From contig NZ_SRXN01000012.1 in NCBI RefSeq assembly GCF_004827385.1, positions 62,001 to 126,000 on the forward strand: a DNA stretch of 64,000 nt, given 5' to 3'. The notes beneath the pieces were generated by a model. The model searched no databases. It was not told the origin of the DNA and saw only the letters and a program-made list of their open reading frames with translations. Position 1 is the first letter of the stretch; each line of letters begins with the position of its first letter. The DNA comes from Ensifer sp. MPMI2T. Its GTDB lineage: Bacteria; Pseudomonadota; Alphaproteobacteria; Rhizobiales; Rhizobiaceae. The translations under genes were made by a program, and so were the position numbers. Positions 7,893 to 16,938 of the stretch are shown here, in pieces.

Positions 7893-9938
7893 TCAAGATC
7901 TCGGTTCAGAAATCAAAGATTGTGCACCATGTCGCACTGTGTTCAGCACGGGACGGAAGAGTCCTGAGAGACTTTCCGCACCTTTCGCTGACAGGTGATC
8001 TCCGTCCCTGTAGAGAACAGTGCCGTTACGCATAGCATGACACTTCGAGGCGTCGCAGATCACGCTCATTGGATCCACGACTAAAGCTCCGCTGGATTTT
8101 GCCGCTTCGTTCAAAACCCGCCGAGCCAGCGCTTGCCGCATCTTCGTGTATTCAAGAGGAGGAGCTATGTCGAGCGGGCGCCCCGAAACAACGGCTCGTG
8201 CGAGGGCTTCGGGGACTTCGTGTCCCATCTCTGGCACATCCATCACCAGAACCGCCTTTGTTCCCTCCCGAGCGAGCTTGGTCAACGTCGTGTTGAGCCC
8301 GGCCTTGACCGGCGCGGACCAATCTGTCCGGGCGGGTTCGACACGAGGATCAAAAAAGACGCCCTCACCCGGAAGTTCTGCCCGGTGAACATACTTCGGC
8401 CAATAGCCAGCCATGAAAACAAAGGCGAACCTCTTCTGCGCGATCAGCGACATTACCGCGGAATTGTGCTCGCTACACCGCTTAACGGCTGCCGGACGGC
8501 CGAATTCGGTATCTGGCAAAGGCGGGCACGATCCGCGCCCCACGAACATGCCCGACATGCCCATTTGACGAGCTGCAACGTCGATCGCAGGAGCGATGGC
8601 CGCGGCATGAGAATCTCCCCATATAAGGAACTGCGGCTCGCTTGCAGTCTCGACGCCCACCCGACAAAGATTCCCTCTCCTTATCTGAGCCGGTGTCAGA
8701 CCTTCTCCATTTGAATCGGCGAAACACCGCTCCGAGGAGAATCGGCTCTCATCATAGGTTGCTTGGTAAAGCGCGCGGGCGTCTTCGGGCAACCTTTGGG
8801 GAATGCCTTGCAGACCGTTGACGATGCCTCCGAATGCGACCGCCGAAAAAATCGCAGCGCTGCTCAAGCCGACGACCGCGCCGCGCGACGAGACCAGTCC
8901 GCCATAGCGCGCAGGCTGCTCGACGACCCTCCACGAAACATAGGCTAGCGCGAAGGACATCGCCACGGCGGCCAGCGCCCACCCGGTTGTCAGCTCATGG
9001 CCAAGGCCATAACGCAAGAACACAATTAACGGCCAATGCCAGAGGTAGAGGGAATATGAAATGCGCCCGATGAAGACGGAAACGGAATTGCTTAGAAAGC
9101 GCGCGATCAACCCGTCTCGACATTGCGCGTGGATCACAAGGGCCGTACCGAGGCAGGGCGCTGCGGCATAGGGGCCGGGAAAGGGCGTGTCAGGAGAATA
9201 GGTAAAGACGGCCAGGAAAACTGCGAGCAATCCGAGTGCCGCCAATGCCTGTGACCCGCGGCGTGGATAGGTCGGTCGCGGAGCAATGGCAACAAGGGCT
9301 CCGGTCAGCAACTCCCAAACGCGAAAATGAAGCAAGTAGAATGCTTTCTCCGGAGCGTGAGCGACCCCCCAGGCGCCTGCGCCGAAGGACAGGAGTGCCA
9401 CCGCCAACACGATCGCGAGAATGTGCCTGCGCGCGAATTTGTAGCAAAGAAAAACCGCGACGGGAAAAATCAGATAGAACTGCTCTTCCACGGACAGAGA
9501 CCAGGTATGAAGCAATGGCTTCATCTCTGCGGCGACATCAAAATAACCGCTTTCGCTACGGAACAGAATGTTCGACATGAACAAGGCAGCGGCCTGGACA
9601 CTATCGCCGAAGTAACGGAACTCTTGCGGCATGAGCAAAAGCCACGCCGCCACGGTCGAAACAGCGATCATCGAGAACAGAGCCGGGAAGATGCGTCTCA
9701 TCCGCCGAACGTAGAACGCCCCAAAACTGAAGCTGCCGCGCTCGAGCTCGGTCAGGATAATCCTGGCCATGAAAAAGCCGGACAGGACAAAGAAAACGTC
9801 AACCCCGATGAATCCTCCTGAGAACGACCTGAAGCCTGCGTGAAAGAGGAGCACGGGCAAGATCGCCAAGGCTCGCAAACCGTCCAGGTCCGGCCGATAT
9901 TCGAAGTCTTGGCGGGTTACTGCCACGCTGCTCCCCAT
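7893..9938 (-). CDS. OafA/YrhL-type acyltransferase with SGNH domain
   Basis: A 681-residue integral membrane acyltransferase, likely O-acetylating an exported or lipid-linked polysaccharide. Residues about 13-370 are the acyltransferase-3 module with roughly ten membrane segments, starting YRPDLDGLRALAILPVLLFH (catalytic His) and including VDVFFVLSGF and TWSLSVEEQFYL. The C-terminal 270 residues form a periplasmic SGNH esterase-like domain with IWGDSHAAAI (Ser) and DGDHLSAKG (Asp-His). This is the full two-domain architecture known for O-antigen and peptidoglycan acyltransferases. It sits in the polysaccharide cluster, upstream of the small hypothetical gene on the same strand. Confidence 0.92.
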   Translation of the reverse strand: MGSSVAVTRQDFEYRPDLDGLRALAILPVLLFHAGFRSFSGGFIGVDVFFVLSGFFMARIILTELERGSFSFGAFYVRRMRRIFPALFSMIAVSTVAAWLLLMPQEFRYFGDSVQAAALFMSNILFRSESGYFDVAAEMKPLLHTWSLSVEEQFYLIFPVAVFLCYKFARRHILAIVLAVALLSFGAGAWGVAHAPEKAFYLLHFRVWELLTGALVAIAPRPTYPRRGSQALAALGLLAVFLAVFTYSPDTPFPGPYAAAPCLGTALVIHAQCRDGLIARFLSNSVSVFIGRISYSLYLWHWPLIVFLRYGLGHELTTGWALAAVAMSFALAYVSWRVVEQPARYGGLVSSRGAVVGLSSAAIFSAVAFGGIVNGLQGIPQRLPEDARALYQATYDESRFSSERCFADSNGEGLTPAQIRRGNLCRVGVETASEPQFLIWGDSHAAAIAPAIDVAARQMGMSGMFVGRGSCPPLPDTEFGRPAAVKRCSEHNSAVMSLIAQKRFAFVFMAGYWPKYVHRAELPGEGVFFDPRVEPARTDWSAPVKAGLNTTLTKLAREGTKAVLVMDVPEMGHEVPEALARAVVSGRPLDIAPPLEYTKMRQALARRVLNEAAKSSGALVVDPMSVICDASKCHAMRNGTVLYRDGDHLSAKGAESLSGLFRPVLNTVRHGAQSLISEPRS

Positions 9939-10284
9939 TTCCGTGACCCACCGCCGAAAGCCAGAGCGGTATTTGCGTTCACCTTAGAATAATACGGTGC
10001 GCTACTGGGGATACCGGCTCGCAACCATCCGCTCGGCCAGGTATCTTCGAGACTGCGCCGAGTGTTGACCGGCGTTGAAACCCTCGAAATCAAATCAAGA
10101 TGGCCAAATTGCGTTTTGAGAGCGTTTCCACGCTTTCTGGCGCTTGACCACAGAGGAATCGAGAAATCGCACCGCCCGAAGACGATGACCTCAGCGGCGA
10201 ATGGACACGTAGCCGAGCTTGTGCGAGAAATAAATTGCAACCGCTAAGTAAATCTCGCCTCGCTGCTTGGTCAATGGATTCGCG
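9939..10284. other. Divergent intergenic region
   Basis: 346 bp between two divergent genes, the acyltransferase on the minus strand and the GSAPS-motif gene on the plus strand. It should contain both promoters, but I cannot assign boxes confidently. The AT content rises near 9970-9990 and 10230-10255. No gene is visible. Confidence 0.35.
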
Positions 10285-11022
10285 ATGACGATTGAACCTG
10301 ATGCGCTCGAAACATTGCGAGAAAAGCACCGTCGCTGGCTCTCACGACTTGGCATTCTGGACAAGCCTTGGTTGATACTCGGCTCAGCGCCGTCCCCCAC
10401 GATCCCACCGGACCTGATCGGACATTGCGCACGCGTCGACATCAATAACTCAGGCAAGACGGCCAACGCACTAGGTCTCCCGCCCGCCGATTTAACGTTC
10501 CGAAAGCGGAAGAAATCGTGGGAAGAGCATCCATATGTACGGACGCGAGGTCTTCTCTGGCTCCATACGAAGCCTCTTTGGGTGATGTACCTGAAACTTC
10601 TGGCAAAGCCGCACGTGCGTTACAAGAGCCTGATGCGCGCCACCAAAGCTGAGCGCGAGGCGATCGTCGACGTCGTGAGCGGCGGGCTTCCCTCCGATAT
10701 TGGAGAGGTCGGCAAGGTGACGAACGGAGTTGCCGCCCTCTGCTACGCACTTTTCATGGGCGTACCATCTGCGACCCTCGCTGGGTTCTCGGTCACCAAG
10801 ATGGGCCATTCTTACGACGACAAGGGGAAAATTCGGCGGCAGATCGCCGAAGACACCTTCGTTCTGACGCGTTTGAGAGATCGAGGAAATGTCTTCACGA
10901 CCGAGTTGGAACTCTCTGAGCATATCGGCCTTCCTTTCGTTCGTGAGAGAGGCGACATCACCGGCAACCTGTGCGGTTCGATCGGTCCGGACCGACTTCA
11001 GCGGAAGTCCGCCCAAACGTAG
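10285..11022 (+). CDS. Putative glycosyltransferase-like protein, GSAPS-motif family
   Basis: A 245-residue protein of uncertain family. It begins with a nucleotide-binding-like strand-loop, WLILGSAPSPTIP, followed by VDINNSG, and has a C-terminal block TNGVAALCYALFMGVPSATL, then MGHSYDD and VFTTELELSEHIGLPFV. The same order of blocks occurs in the protein at 13093-13824 (GSAPIS, SNGMNAVLFALYNGAPAVI, TGHVYNS, IFTADPPVSEELGIPLW), so they are paralogues. The fold resembles GT29 sialyltransferase-like or MptE-like proteins, though this is only by motif. The context argues for a role in glycan assembly. The ATG at 10285 is preferred over the TTG at 10267; neither has a strong ribosome site. Confidence 0.7.
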   Translation: MTIEPDALETLREKHRRWLSRLGILDKPWLILGSAPSPTIPPDLIGHCARVDINNSGKTANALGLPPADLTFRKRKKSWEEHPYVRTRGLLWLHTKPLWVMYLKLLAKPHVRYKSLMRATKAEREAIVDVVSGGLPSDIGEVGKVTNGVAALCYALFMGVPSATLAGFSVTKMGHSYDDKGKIRRQIAEDTFVLTRLRDRGNVFTTELELSEHIGLPFVRERGDITGNLCGSIGPDRLQRKSAQT

Positions 11023-11242
11023 AATGTAGACGTCGCCCGGGCGCCGGCGTTGTAAGGAACCGAGACGGATCGTCGGCTTCGAGTCGGCCATTCTGATGGG
11101 CATGGCTTCACGGCGACGCCTTTTTTGGTTAAACCAAGCATCGCGTTGAGACGCAGATCAAAAGTCAGTCAAGTTTTTTCGCCGCCAAGAGGAACAAGCC
11201 AGGCCCAGGACGTTTTGAAGCCTACCTATAATCGGAGGTGTG

Positions 11243-11932
11243 ATGACGCAAAGTGCTCATATTTACATCGGCTTTGATAGCAAAGAAGTCGTTGCCTATC
11301 ATGTTCTTTGCCAAAGTATTCTGGAAAAGAGCTCCATCCCGGTCTCGTTCACGCCGATATCCTTGAACAACGTCGAGAGGATTTTTACGCGCGAGCGGAA
11401 TCCTCTCCAATCTACCGAATTTTCCTTTTCGCGATTCCTTGTGCCTTATCTGAGCGGCTACGAGGGTTGGTCGCTGTTCGTCGACTGCGACATGCTGATG
11501 CGAACTGACATCGCCCAGTTGTGGGAGCTGAGAGACGATCGCCACGCGGCGATGTGCGTAAAACACAACTACGTTCCGAAAACCGAAACGAAGTTCCTGG
11601 GGCAAGTCCAAACCAAGTACGAAAAGAAGAACTGGTCGAGCGTGATCCTGTTCAACAATGCCAAGTGTAGAAAGCTGGATCCGCATTACGTCAATACTGC
11701 TACCGGGCTAGAGTTGCATCAGTTCAAATGGCTGGATTCCGACGACCTCATCGGCGAGCTGCCAGCGAGCTGGAACTGGCTCGTCAACGAGTACGAATAT
11801 TCGCCGGATGCAAAGCTTGTCCATTTCACAGATGGCGGCCCTTACTTCGATGAATATAAGAACGATGACTACGCCGAGGAGTGGTTCGCTGCACGTGATC
11901 GCGTTCTCCATGTAACGCAGCGCTCGGCTTAA
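11243..11932 (+). CDS. GT8-like glycosyltransferase
   Basis: A 229-residue GT-A-fold glycosyltransferase resembling family 8. It opens with HIYIGFDSKEVVAYHVLCQS and carries the metal-binding DXD-type motif in LFVDCDMLM (near residue 85), then NWSSVILFNN and the closing VHFTDGGPYFDEY. It should transfer a sugar from a nucleotide donor in the cytoplasm. GTG at 11240 and ATG at 11243 are adjacent in the same frame; GGAGG at 11234-11238 leaves a better spacing for the ATG. Its donor and acceptor are unknown. The protein at 16939-17784 is a more distant relative with an LDLDL motif. Confidence 0.83.
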   Translation: MTQSAHIYIGFDSKEVVAYHVLCQSILEKSSIPVSFTPISLNNVERIFTRERNPLQSTEFSFSRFLVPYLSGYEGWSLFVDCDMLMRTDIAQLWELRDDRHAAMCVKHNYVPKTETKFLGQVQTKYEKKNWSSVILFNNAKCRKLDPHYVNTATGLELHQFKWLDSDDLIGELPASWNWLVNEYEYSPDAKLVHFTDGGPYFDEYKNDDYAEEWFAARDRVLHVTQRSA

Positions 11933-12029
11933 TCGCTCGATACCACAAGCCATTCTCATAAGCGCGGTGGCGACCTCCTGGCCGCTTCACGGCCCGGTGC
12001 TCCAATGCACCTTCGGTGCCCCATCCAGC

Positions 12030-12122
12030 TAGATCATTTCATTGAAGCAGTGAAATGGTCTAGCTCTTTGAAATGCCGCAATTCCGGATGGAGAACCGTC
12101 ACTCTTTTCCTGAAATTGCTCT
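12030..12122. repeat. RIME-like intergenic palindromic element
   Basis: Two imperfect palindromes in a row. The first pairs TAGATCATTTCATT (12030-12043) with AGTGAAATGGTCTA (12049-12062). The second pairs the GCAATTCCGG side (12075 onward) with CCTGAAATTGC near 12120. Very similar elements are, from memory, abundant between genes in Rhizobiaceae. It lies between the GT8-like gene and a convergent gene, so it may also serve as a transcription stop. Confidence 0.6.
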
Positions 12123-12128
12123 AGAACG

Positions 12129-13031
12129 TCACTCAGTTTTGGCAAAGGTGGCGTCGTAGCCAAACCCCATCCCGACAAGGGCCGAGACAGGCGAGTAATT
12201 TACGATCTCGATGCCGTTTTCTGCGGCTATGCTCCGAGCCATTACCAGGTGGTCGACAATCCGCTTTTGGGCCGCGACGATTCCCGAATAGGCTTTATCG
12301 GTTGTTTCGTAGTACCTGGGCTCATCTGCATTACTGAGATCGATGCCCACGAACCCGATCGAGCGGGGCCTCCAGAAGACGGCAAACTGTGCAGCGGAAA
12401 CGGCCACTGAGCCTGCTTGGAAGATGCCGGCAGAAGGGTCTTCAGAAAGGCCGATGTCGCCGTCCTCGCTCAGCCTCACATGGGGCAGCTTGCGCAGTTC
12501 CACGGTGTCTCGGCGTGGCAGCCCATAGGGCTTTCTAAAGTTATCGATCAATACGATAGTTTTGTCTCGCAACCATGTGCTGTCCAGCTCACAGATCGCC
12601 CTTATGACGCTCACCGAGAAGAGACACACGCATCCGGCGGGGATCCGCTTCACGAGATCGAAGTGCCTCCAGATAAACCGCTCGTCTTCAATTGCCACCG
12701 CCAATGGCTTTGCTATTACGCCGGGAAAAAGATGCAACGCGCCGTTCAAGAGAAGGCAGGAAGATTCATCCGCGCGGGTGAGATCGCATTGCCTGATCGA
12801 AGGACCAGAGCCGACGATAATCACCCTCGATGGTATTGCCTTCAAGGCGCGCGAGGGGCTAGTGAGATATCCCACCAACTTGCCCCGATACTGGATCATA
12901 CCATTTCGATCTGCAGTCGCACGCTCGAGCTTGAGGCCGGGAAACCAGTCCTGCACATGCGCCCTGGAACGTCCTAAAAGCAGACGAAGGGCGATCTTGA
13001 TGCAAGAACGGGAAAATGGACGATTACCCAT
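12129..13031 (-). CDS. Putative glycosyltransferase-like protein, GSGPS-motif (MptE/GT29-like)
   Basis: A 300-residue protein with a Rossmann-like strand-loop RVIIVGSGPSIRQCDL (near residue 87), then LLLNGALHLFPG and AIEDERFIW, resembling the GPS loop of MptE-like and sialyltransferase-like proteins. Near the C-terminus RSIGFVGIDLSNADEPRYYE is followed by a helix typical of that fold. The open frame extends to 13175 and would overlap the upstream gene; the ATG at 13031 is preferred because it has an AGAGAAG ribosome site and removes shadow-like residues. It is one of four related genes in this cluster. A role in LPS or capsule glycan assembly is inferred from context. Confidence 0.68.
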   Translation of the reverse strand: MGNRPFSRSCIKIALRLLLGRSRAHVQDWFPGLKLERATADRNGMIQYRGKLVGYLTSPSRALKAIPSRVIIVGSGPSIRQCDLTRADESSCLLLNGALHLFPGVIAKPLAVAIEDERFIWRHFDLVKRIPAGCVCLFSVSVIRAICELDSTWLRDKTIVLIDNFRKPYGLPRRDTVELRKLPHVRLSEDGDIGLSEDPSAGIFQAGSVAVSAAQFAVFWRPRSIGFVGIDLSNADEPRYYETTDKAYSGIVAAQKRIVDHLVMARSIAAENGIEIVNYSPVSALVGMGFGYDATFAKTE

Positions 13032-13092
13032 TGACTTCTCTATCGCAGGCGTTGAGCAGGCCAATATGGCAACAGCGCGAGTATCAAGAAAT

Positions 13093-13824
13093 TCAGCGAC
13101 TTGGGCCGGTCCACAATGGAATGCCGAGCTCTTCCGAAACCGGCGGATCCGCCGTGAAGATCGGACGACCCTCACTAATCAGCTTGGAAACGAGTACTTT
13201 ATCCATGTGGACATGAAGTCGTGTCAAACCCGCTGAATTGTAGACATGACCCGTTGAGCTCGGGTTTATTCCAGTAATGATGACGGCGGGAGCTCCGTTA
13301 TAAAGGGCAAAGAGAACCGCGTTCATTCCATTAGAGCATTTAGAATCTGCGTCCATCTCAAGGGAACGCAAATTGGCCACGCGGTCCAGCAACGCCATCC
13401 GCTCGTATCGATCAACGATTTCCAGCCGGTCGTACTTGTAGTCGAACGCCCGTAAACCTTCCTCCAGCCGCGCGCGGTCGTCCTTTCGCCAGAGAAATAC
13501 ATAGAGCGTCCCGGTGCGCTGTCCCGTTAATACGCGCCTGACTTCAACCGCGTTCGGAGTGGTTCCTTCGACCTGGTTGAACATCATCATCGTGATATCG
13601 GGCGCATCGACGCCCCACTTGCTGATGACCGATTGGGAGCCATTCACGGTAATGATCCTGAAGCTCGCGTCCAATCCGGCCGGCTTATGAGATATAGGAG
13701 CGGATCCGACGACCACGACTGGGCTATTGAACCCAAAAGGGGCAGCCGGCGGGTCCGGGCGCATTATACGGTACTTCAGATTTCGGTACACGCGCTTGCG
13801 CGCGTCGGAGATCCATGACCCCAT
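13093..13824 (-). CDS. Putative glycosyltransferase-like protein, GSAPIS-motif family
   Basis: A 243-residue protein. Blocks are PVVVVGSAPIS (near residue 35), RIITVNGSQS, a middle VFLWRKDDR segment and the C-terminal SNGMNAVLFALYNGAPAVI, TGHVYNS and PVSEELGIPLW. It shares this order of blocks with the gene at 10285. The order suggests a nucleotide-sugar-binding fold related to GT29 or MptE-like enzymes, but the family is not certain. It runs in the same direction as its neighbours (61 bp to the next gene, 40 bp from the previous), so the three probably form an operon. Confidence 0.7.
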   Translation of the reverse strand: MGSWISDARKRVYRNLKYRIMRPDPPAAPFGFNSPVVVVGSAPISHKPAGLDASFRIITVNGSQSVISKWGVDAPDITMMMFNQVEGTTPNAVEVRRVLTGQRTGTLYVFLWRKDDRARLEEGLRAFDYKYDRLEIVDRYERMALLDRVANLRSLEMDADSKCSNGMNAVLFALYNGAPAVIITGINPSSTGHVYNSAGLTRLHVHMDKVLVSKLISEGRPIFTADPPVSEELGIPLWTGPSR

Positions 13825-13864
13825 TTGTCCTCACCAGTACTCGGTACTCGGAAGTTTGATGCTA

Positions 13865-14695
13865 CTACGCCTTCGTTTTCCTTAGAAACTTCGGCTTCAG
13901 CCGACGTAAAAATTTGTCAATGGACCGCAATACGCTTGTTAGGGAAATCAACTTGTCGACTTGCGCATCGGTCTGGCTCAGTCGCGATGACAAGACTTCA
14001 GCGATCGTCGAGGAGATTTCCGCGGCGGGCAACTCAGGGAAACGCGAAGCAAGCGATGTGTAACTGTTTGTCGCGATATCACCATGCATCGTCAGCTTGC
14101 CCACCCTTGCAAAGAGGCGCAGGAACACTTGCTCGAAAGTCCAGTCATGAACAGCCACCACGCGCCACGTTTCGCTGCGCTTTGCCGAGAACCCCGCCAG
14201 AACGATCTCGGCCGGAAGCGCCTGGTCCACCAGCCACAGGGCTAAGGCGAAGCCGCTCGTGGGGACTTTATCCTGCGGATAAAAGTCCGCGCAAAAGCCC
14301 GTCAAATCCAAGTGCCCCGTAGGCGTCCCTAAATAGTCCGAGCTTGTGTTCAATCTCTCGCTCACCGCCAGGCGGATGTTCATGATGCCCAGGAACTCCC
14401 GGGGCGCGAACAGCTTGACGACGTCGGCGACCTCCTGTCGGTAGACAATGTTGGCGCCTCTCGGCTGGGCGCGTGATATCAGCAGAGAGCGGCCGGAAAA
14501 TTGTTCATCAAGAACCTTGTAGACCTTGTTGAAGAATACAAAGAGCGCCGTCCGCGGATATTCGGCCTGAAGTTCCCTGACGTTAACCTGGTCGCTGTTG
14601 GCGACAAGGATGATGTGTGAGAAAGCGGAAAACAGAGCACGCCATTGTTCCGTCGTCGTCAACTTCTCCGTCGTTCCGGAAGCGGGAAAGTCCAT
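13865..14695 (-). CDS. Putative glycosyltransferase-like protein
   Basis: A 276-residue protein; I do not recognise an exact family. The N-terminus has a beta-strand, HIILVANSDQVN, where the GS-P-S loop sits in its neighbours. The second half has TSGFALALWLVDQALPAEI followed by LAGFSAKRSETW and a His-rich VAVHDWTFEQ block, matching in position the NG-A-A-GP--G block of the genes at 10285 and 13093. This suggests a fourth, divergent relative, possibly GT29-like. A basic C-terminal tail (RRLKPKFLRKTK) could touch the membrane. The ATG at 14695, preceded by GGGATGAG, is preferred over a GTG two codons upstream. Confidence 0.62.
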   Translation of the reverse strand: MDFPASGTTEKLTTTEQWRALFSAFSHIILVANSDQVNVRELQAEYPRTALFVFFNKVYKVLDEQFSGRSLLISRAQPRGANIVYRQEVADVVKLFAPREFLGIMNIRLAVSERLNTSSDYLGTPTGHLDLTGFCADFYPQDKVPTSGFALALWLVDQALPAEIVLAGFSAKRSETWRVVAVHDWTFEQVFLRLFARVGKLTMHGDIATNSYTSLASRFPELPAAEISSTIAEVLSSRLSQTDAQVDKLISLTSVLRSIDKFLRRLKPKFLRKTKA

Positions 14696-14936
14696 GCACA
14701 CTCATCCCAACCTTAGCGTGCTTTCAGCGCGCGACTTCTCCAGACTACCGAGGCTTGAATTCCAAGTTCGCCTCGCTCCCTCTATAAAGGGTGATGCATT
14801 CCAAATCAAAGCAGGCACGCTTGATAAGTCGGGAAAATGCTTGTTCAAGGGCCCTGAAAGTCCCCATCCTTCTGCGCCGGCTTTAAGCTGCGAAGAATAA
14901 GGAGCCGACTTCATGTTTAGCAACCAAGGGGCGTAG

Positions 14937-15857
14937 ATGTTTGGACTGAAGGCTAAGCGGCATCTTACGAGAGAACTTGCTGTCACGCCTCCGGCAGCAG
15001 AGTTGAGCCGACACGGCATTGCGATTGTCGCCTGCGTGAAAAATGAAGCTAGCTACATCGAGGAGTGGGTGCGTTTTCACCAAGCGGTCGGTGTTCGACA
15101 TTTTCACATCTATGATGACGGCTCGACTGATGGCACGCTCGATGTGCTTCAGCGGACGTTGAAGCCCCAGGAATTGACTGTCGTCCCTTGGAAAATGCGT
15201 ATGCGGGATGAGAGAAGTGGTGAGTTTTTGAACGGTCAGACGATTGCCTTCGCCCATGCGATCCTAAACTTTGGCGGCAGGTACGATCGTATGGCATTCA
15301 TCGACGTCGATGAATTCTTGCTTCCCAAGAAAGGGCGGACGTTAGAGGAGGCCCTGCGAGGAGCAGGTGGATTTCCGAATATTTCTTTGCCCTGGCACAT
15401 GTTCGGCCATAGCGGTCATGTCTCGCGACCAGCAGGGCCTGTATGCCTCAATTACAAAATGCGGGTCTCCGATCCAATGCAGCAGAACCTCGACGCGAGT
15501 AATTTCAAATGCATTATCGATCCGGTCGAGGTCACAAAAGTGGGTGTGCACCACTTTCAAACACGCTCCCACGGCGACAGAACCGCAAATGATGCGGGGA
15601 AAGTGGTGCCAAAGAAAAAGCGAAAGGCTGCCGAATTTTACTCCGCTGAGTTCATACAGCTCAATCACTACTACGCGAAGTCGATCGAAGAGCTGAAGGA
15701 AAAGACAGACAGAGGCTGGTCTTTCGATGGATCAGCAGAGAAGTACCGAAACAAGGTCGGCGCCACCATCAAGTATATCGAAACCAACGTGGTCGAAGAC
15801 CGTAGCATGCTCGACTTCATCGACGAAAATCGGATCGATCTCGGCCAGAGATTCTAA
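14937..15857 (+). CDS. Glycosyltransferase family 92/GT2-like protein
   Basis: A 306-residue GT-A glycosyltransferase resembling family 92 (DUF23) or a GT2_4-type domain. It has the opening IAIVACVKNEASYIEEWVRF, then HFHIYDDGSTDGTLDVLQ (nucleotide-sugar binding), and the metal-binding FIDVDEFLLP motif near residue 123. The second half contains VGVHHFQTRSHG and a C-terminal IQLNHYYAKS block that is typical of GT92-like proteins. The ATG at 14937 has a good AGGGG ribosome site. It is divergent from the gene at 13865 and is followed 30 bp later by the ELM1-family gene, suggesting an operon of two. Confidence 0.86.
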   Translation: MFGLKAKRHLTRELAVTPPAAELSRHGIAIVACVKNEASYIEEWVRFHQAVGVRHFHIYDDGSTDGTLDVLQRTLKPQELTVVPWKMRMRDERSGEFLNGQTIAFAHAILNFGGRYDRMAFIDVDEFLLPKKGRTLEEALRGAGGFPNISLPWHMFGHSGHVSRPAGPVCLNYKMRVSDPMQQNLDASNFKCIIDPVEVTKVGVHHFQTRSHGDRTANDAGKVVPKKKRKAAEFYSAEFIQLNHYYAKSIEELKEKTDRGWSFDGSAEKYRNKVGATIKYIETNVVEDRSMLDFIDENRIDLGQRF

Positions 15858-15887
15858 GCCAGCTCAAGGCACACAGAATAGGGGTCA

Positions 15888-16874
15888 GTGCGGAGTTTAG
15901 TTTTGCAAGACAACGACGACAAACCGATGAAAACGCCGGACAAGAGCTGCGTGTGGGCGGTGGCAGAAAGCAAGGCTGGAACGCTTACGCAGTGCCTTGG
16001 CGTTGGAAAAGAGTTTCACCATGAGCCGGTGATCAAGTTGATCAGTCGCAGCCGCGGCTTAAGGAAGCTGTTCGAACCCAAACTCTTTCGCAAGAAGGAA
16101 CAGCGCCCCGAGCTCGTGATCTCCTGCGGTTTTCGGGCTGAACCGGCCGTCCTTGACATTAAAGCGGCCTATGCCGGCAAACCTCTGACCGTGCACCTCC
16201 AGCGGCCGCGCATCGAGGGATATGATCTCGTTTTCGTCTCTCGTCACGATTGGGTCGACGAACTGAACGGGCGGTCGAACTATCATTCAATGGTCGGAGT
16301 ACCGCATCAGATTACCTCGGCGCGGCTGGCACCCCTTAGGGATGCTGCGCGCAGACGATTCTCGCCGGACGGGCGCCCAATAGCCGCCGTCTTCGTAGGC
16401 GGCTCGAATGGCGCCTATGTTTACGACGACAGAACCCACCAGAACATAAGGAGCGCCATCGAGCAATTGGAGAAAGAGGGCTGGCGCATCGTTGTGTCGG
16501 TCTCACGCAGATCTGAAGACCACACCCAAGAGGCCCTCTCGGCACTCAACAGCGAGAGCATCGCCGTGTGGGACAGACGAAGCGAGAACCCCTATCTCGA
16601 ATACATGGCCGCCGCCGACGCGTTCCTGATCGCAAAGGACTCGATCACAATGCCCTGCGAGGCTCTGGCCACCGGCAAGCCGGTCTTTACGCTTGACTTA
16701 ACCCCCGTCGAGGGTCTGCGGCTGGACAAGTTCGAGCGTTATCACCGGGACCTTCACGAAACTCTGCATCTCACGCGGCCGTTCGAAGGCAGGATTGAAC
16801 CCTACAGCTACGAGCCACTCGACGAAACGCGCCGCATCGCCTCGGTAATCCGTTCGCAGCTCAACCGCTCGTAG
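15888..16874 (+). CDS. ELM1/GtrOC1-family protein
   Basis: A 328-residue protein of the family named after the plant mitochondrial fission factor ELM1, which in bacteria occurs beside glycan genes and has a GT-B-like fold. The opening CVWAVAESKAGTLTQCLGV, the block PELVISCGFRAEPAVLDIK and the phosphate-binding-like IAAVFVGGSNGAYVYD followed by DAFLIAKDSITMPCEALATG are characteristic. A glycosyltransferase-like role in the surface polysaccharide is inferred. The GTG at 15888 has AGGGG just upstream; an ATG at 15927 has no good ribosome site. It ends 64 bp before a convergent gene. Confidence 0.8.
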   Translation: MRSLVLQDNDDKPMKTPDKSCVWAVAESKAGTLTQCLGVGKEFHHEPVIKLISRSRGLRKLFEPKLFRKKEQRPELVISCGFRAEPAVLDIKAAYAGKPLTVHLQRPRIEGYDLVFVSRHDWVDELNGRSNYHSMVGVPHQITSARLAPLRDAARRRFSPDGRPIAAVFVGGSNGAYVYDDRTHQNIRSAIEQLEKEGWRIVVSVSRRSEDHTQEALSALNSESIAVWDRRSENPYLEYMAAADAFLIAKDSITMPCEALATGKPVFTLDLTPVEGLRLDKFERYHRDLHETLHLTRPFEGRIEPYSYEPLDETRRIASVIRSQLNRS

Positions 16875-16884
16875 GACACTGCTG

Positions 16885-16922
16885 CAGCGTGCTTTCCGCG
16901 TCTGAAAAGACGCACGGCGCTG
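16885..16922. terminator. Bidirectional terminator-like hairpin
   Basis: A two-level stem between convergent genes: outer CAGCG (16885-16889) with CGCTG (16918-16922), inner GCGTCT (16898-16903) with AGACGC (16908-16913) around GAAA. It resembles a degraded first palindrome of a RIME element. Confidence 0.5.
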
Positions 16923-16938
16923 TCGTGCGGCCGCACTC

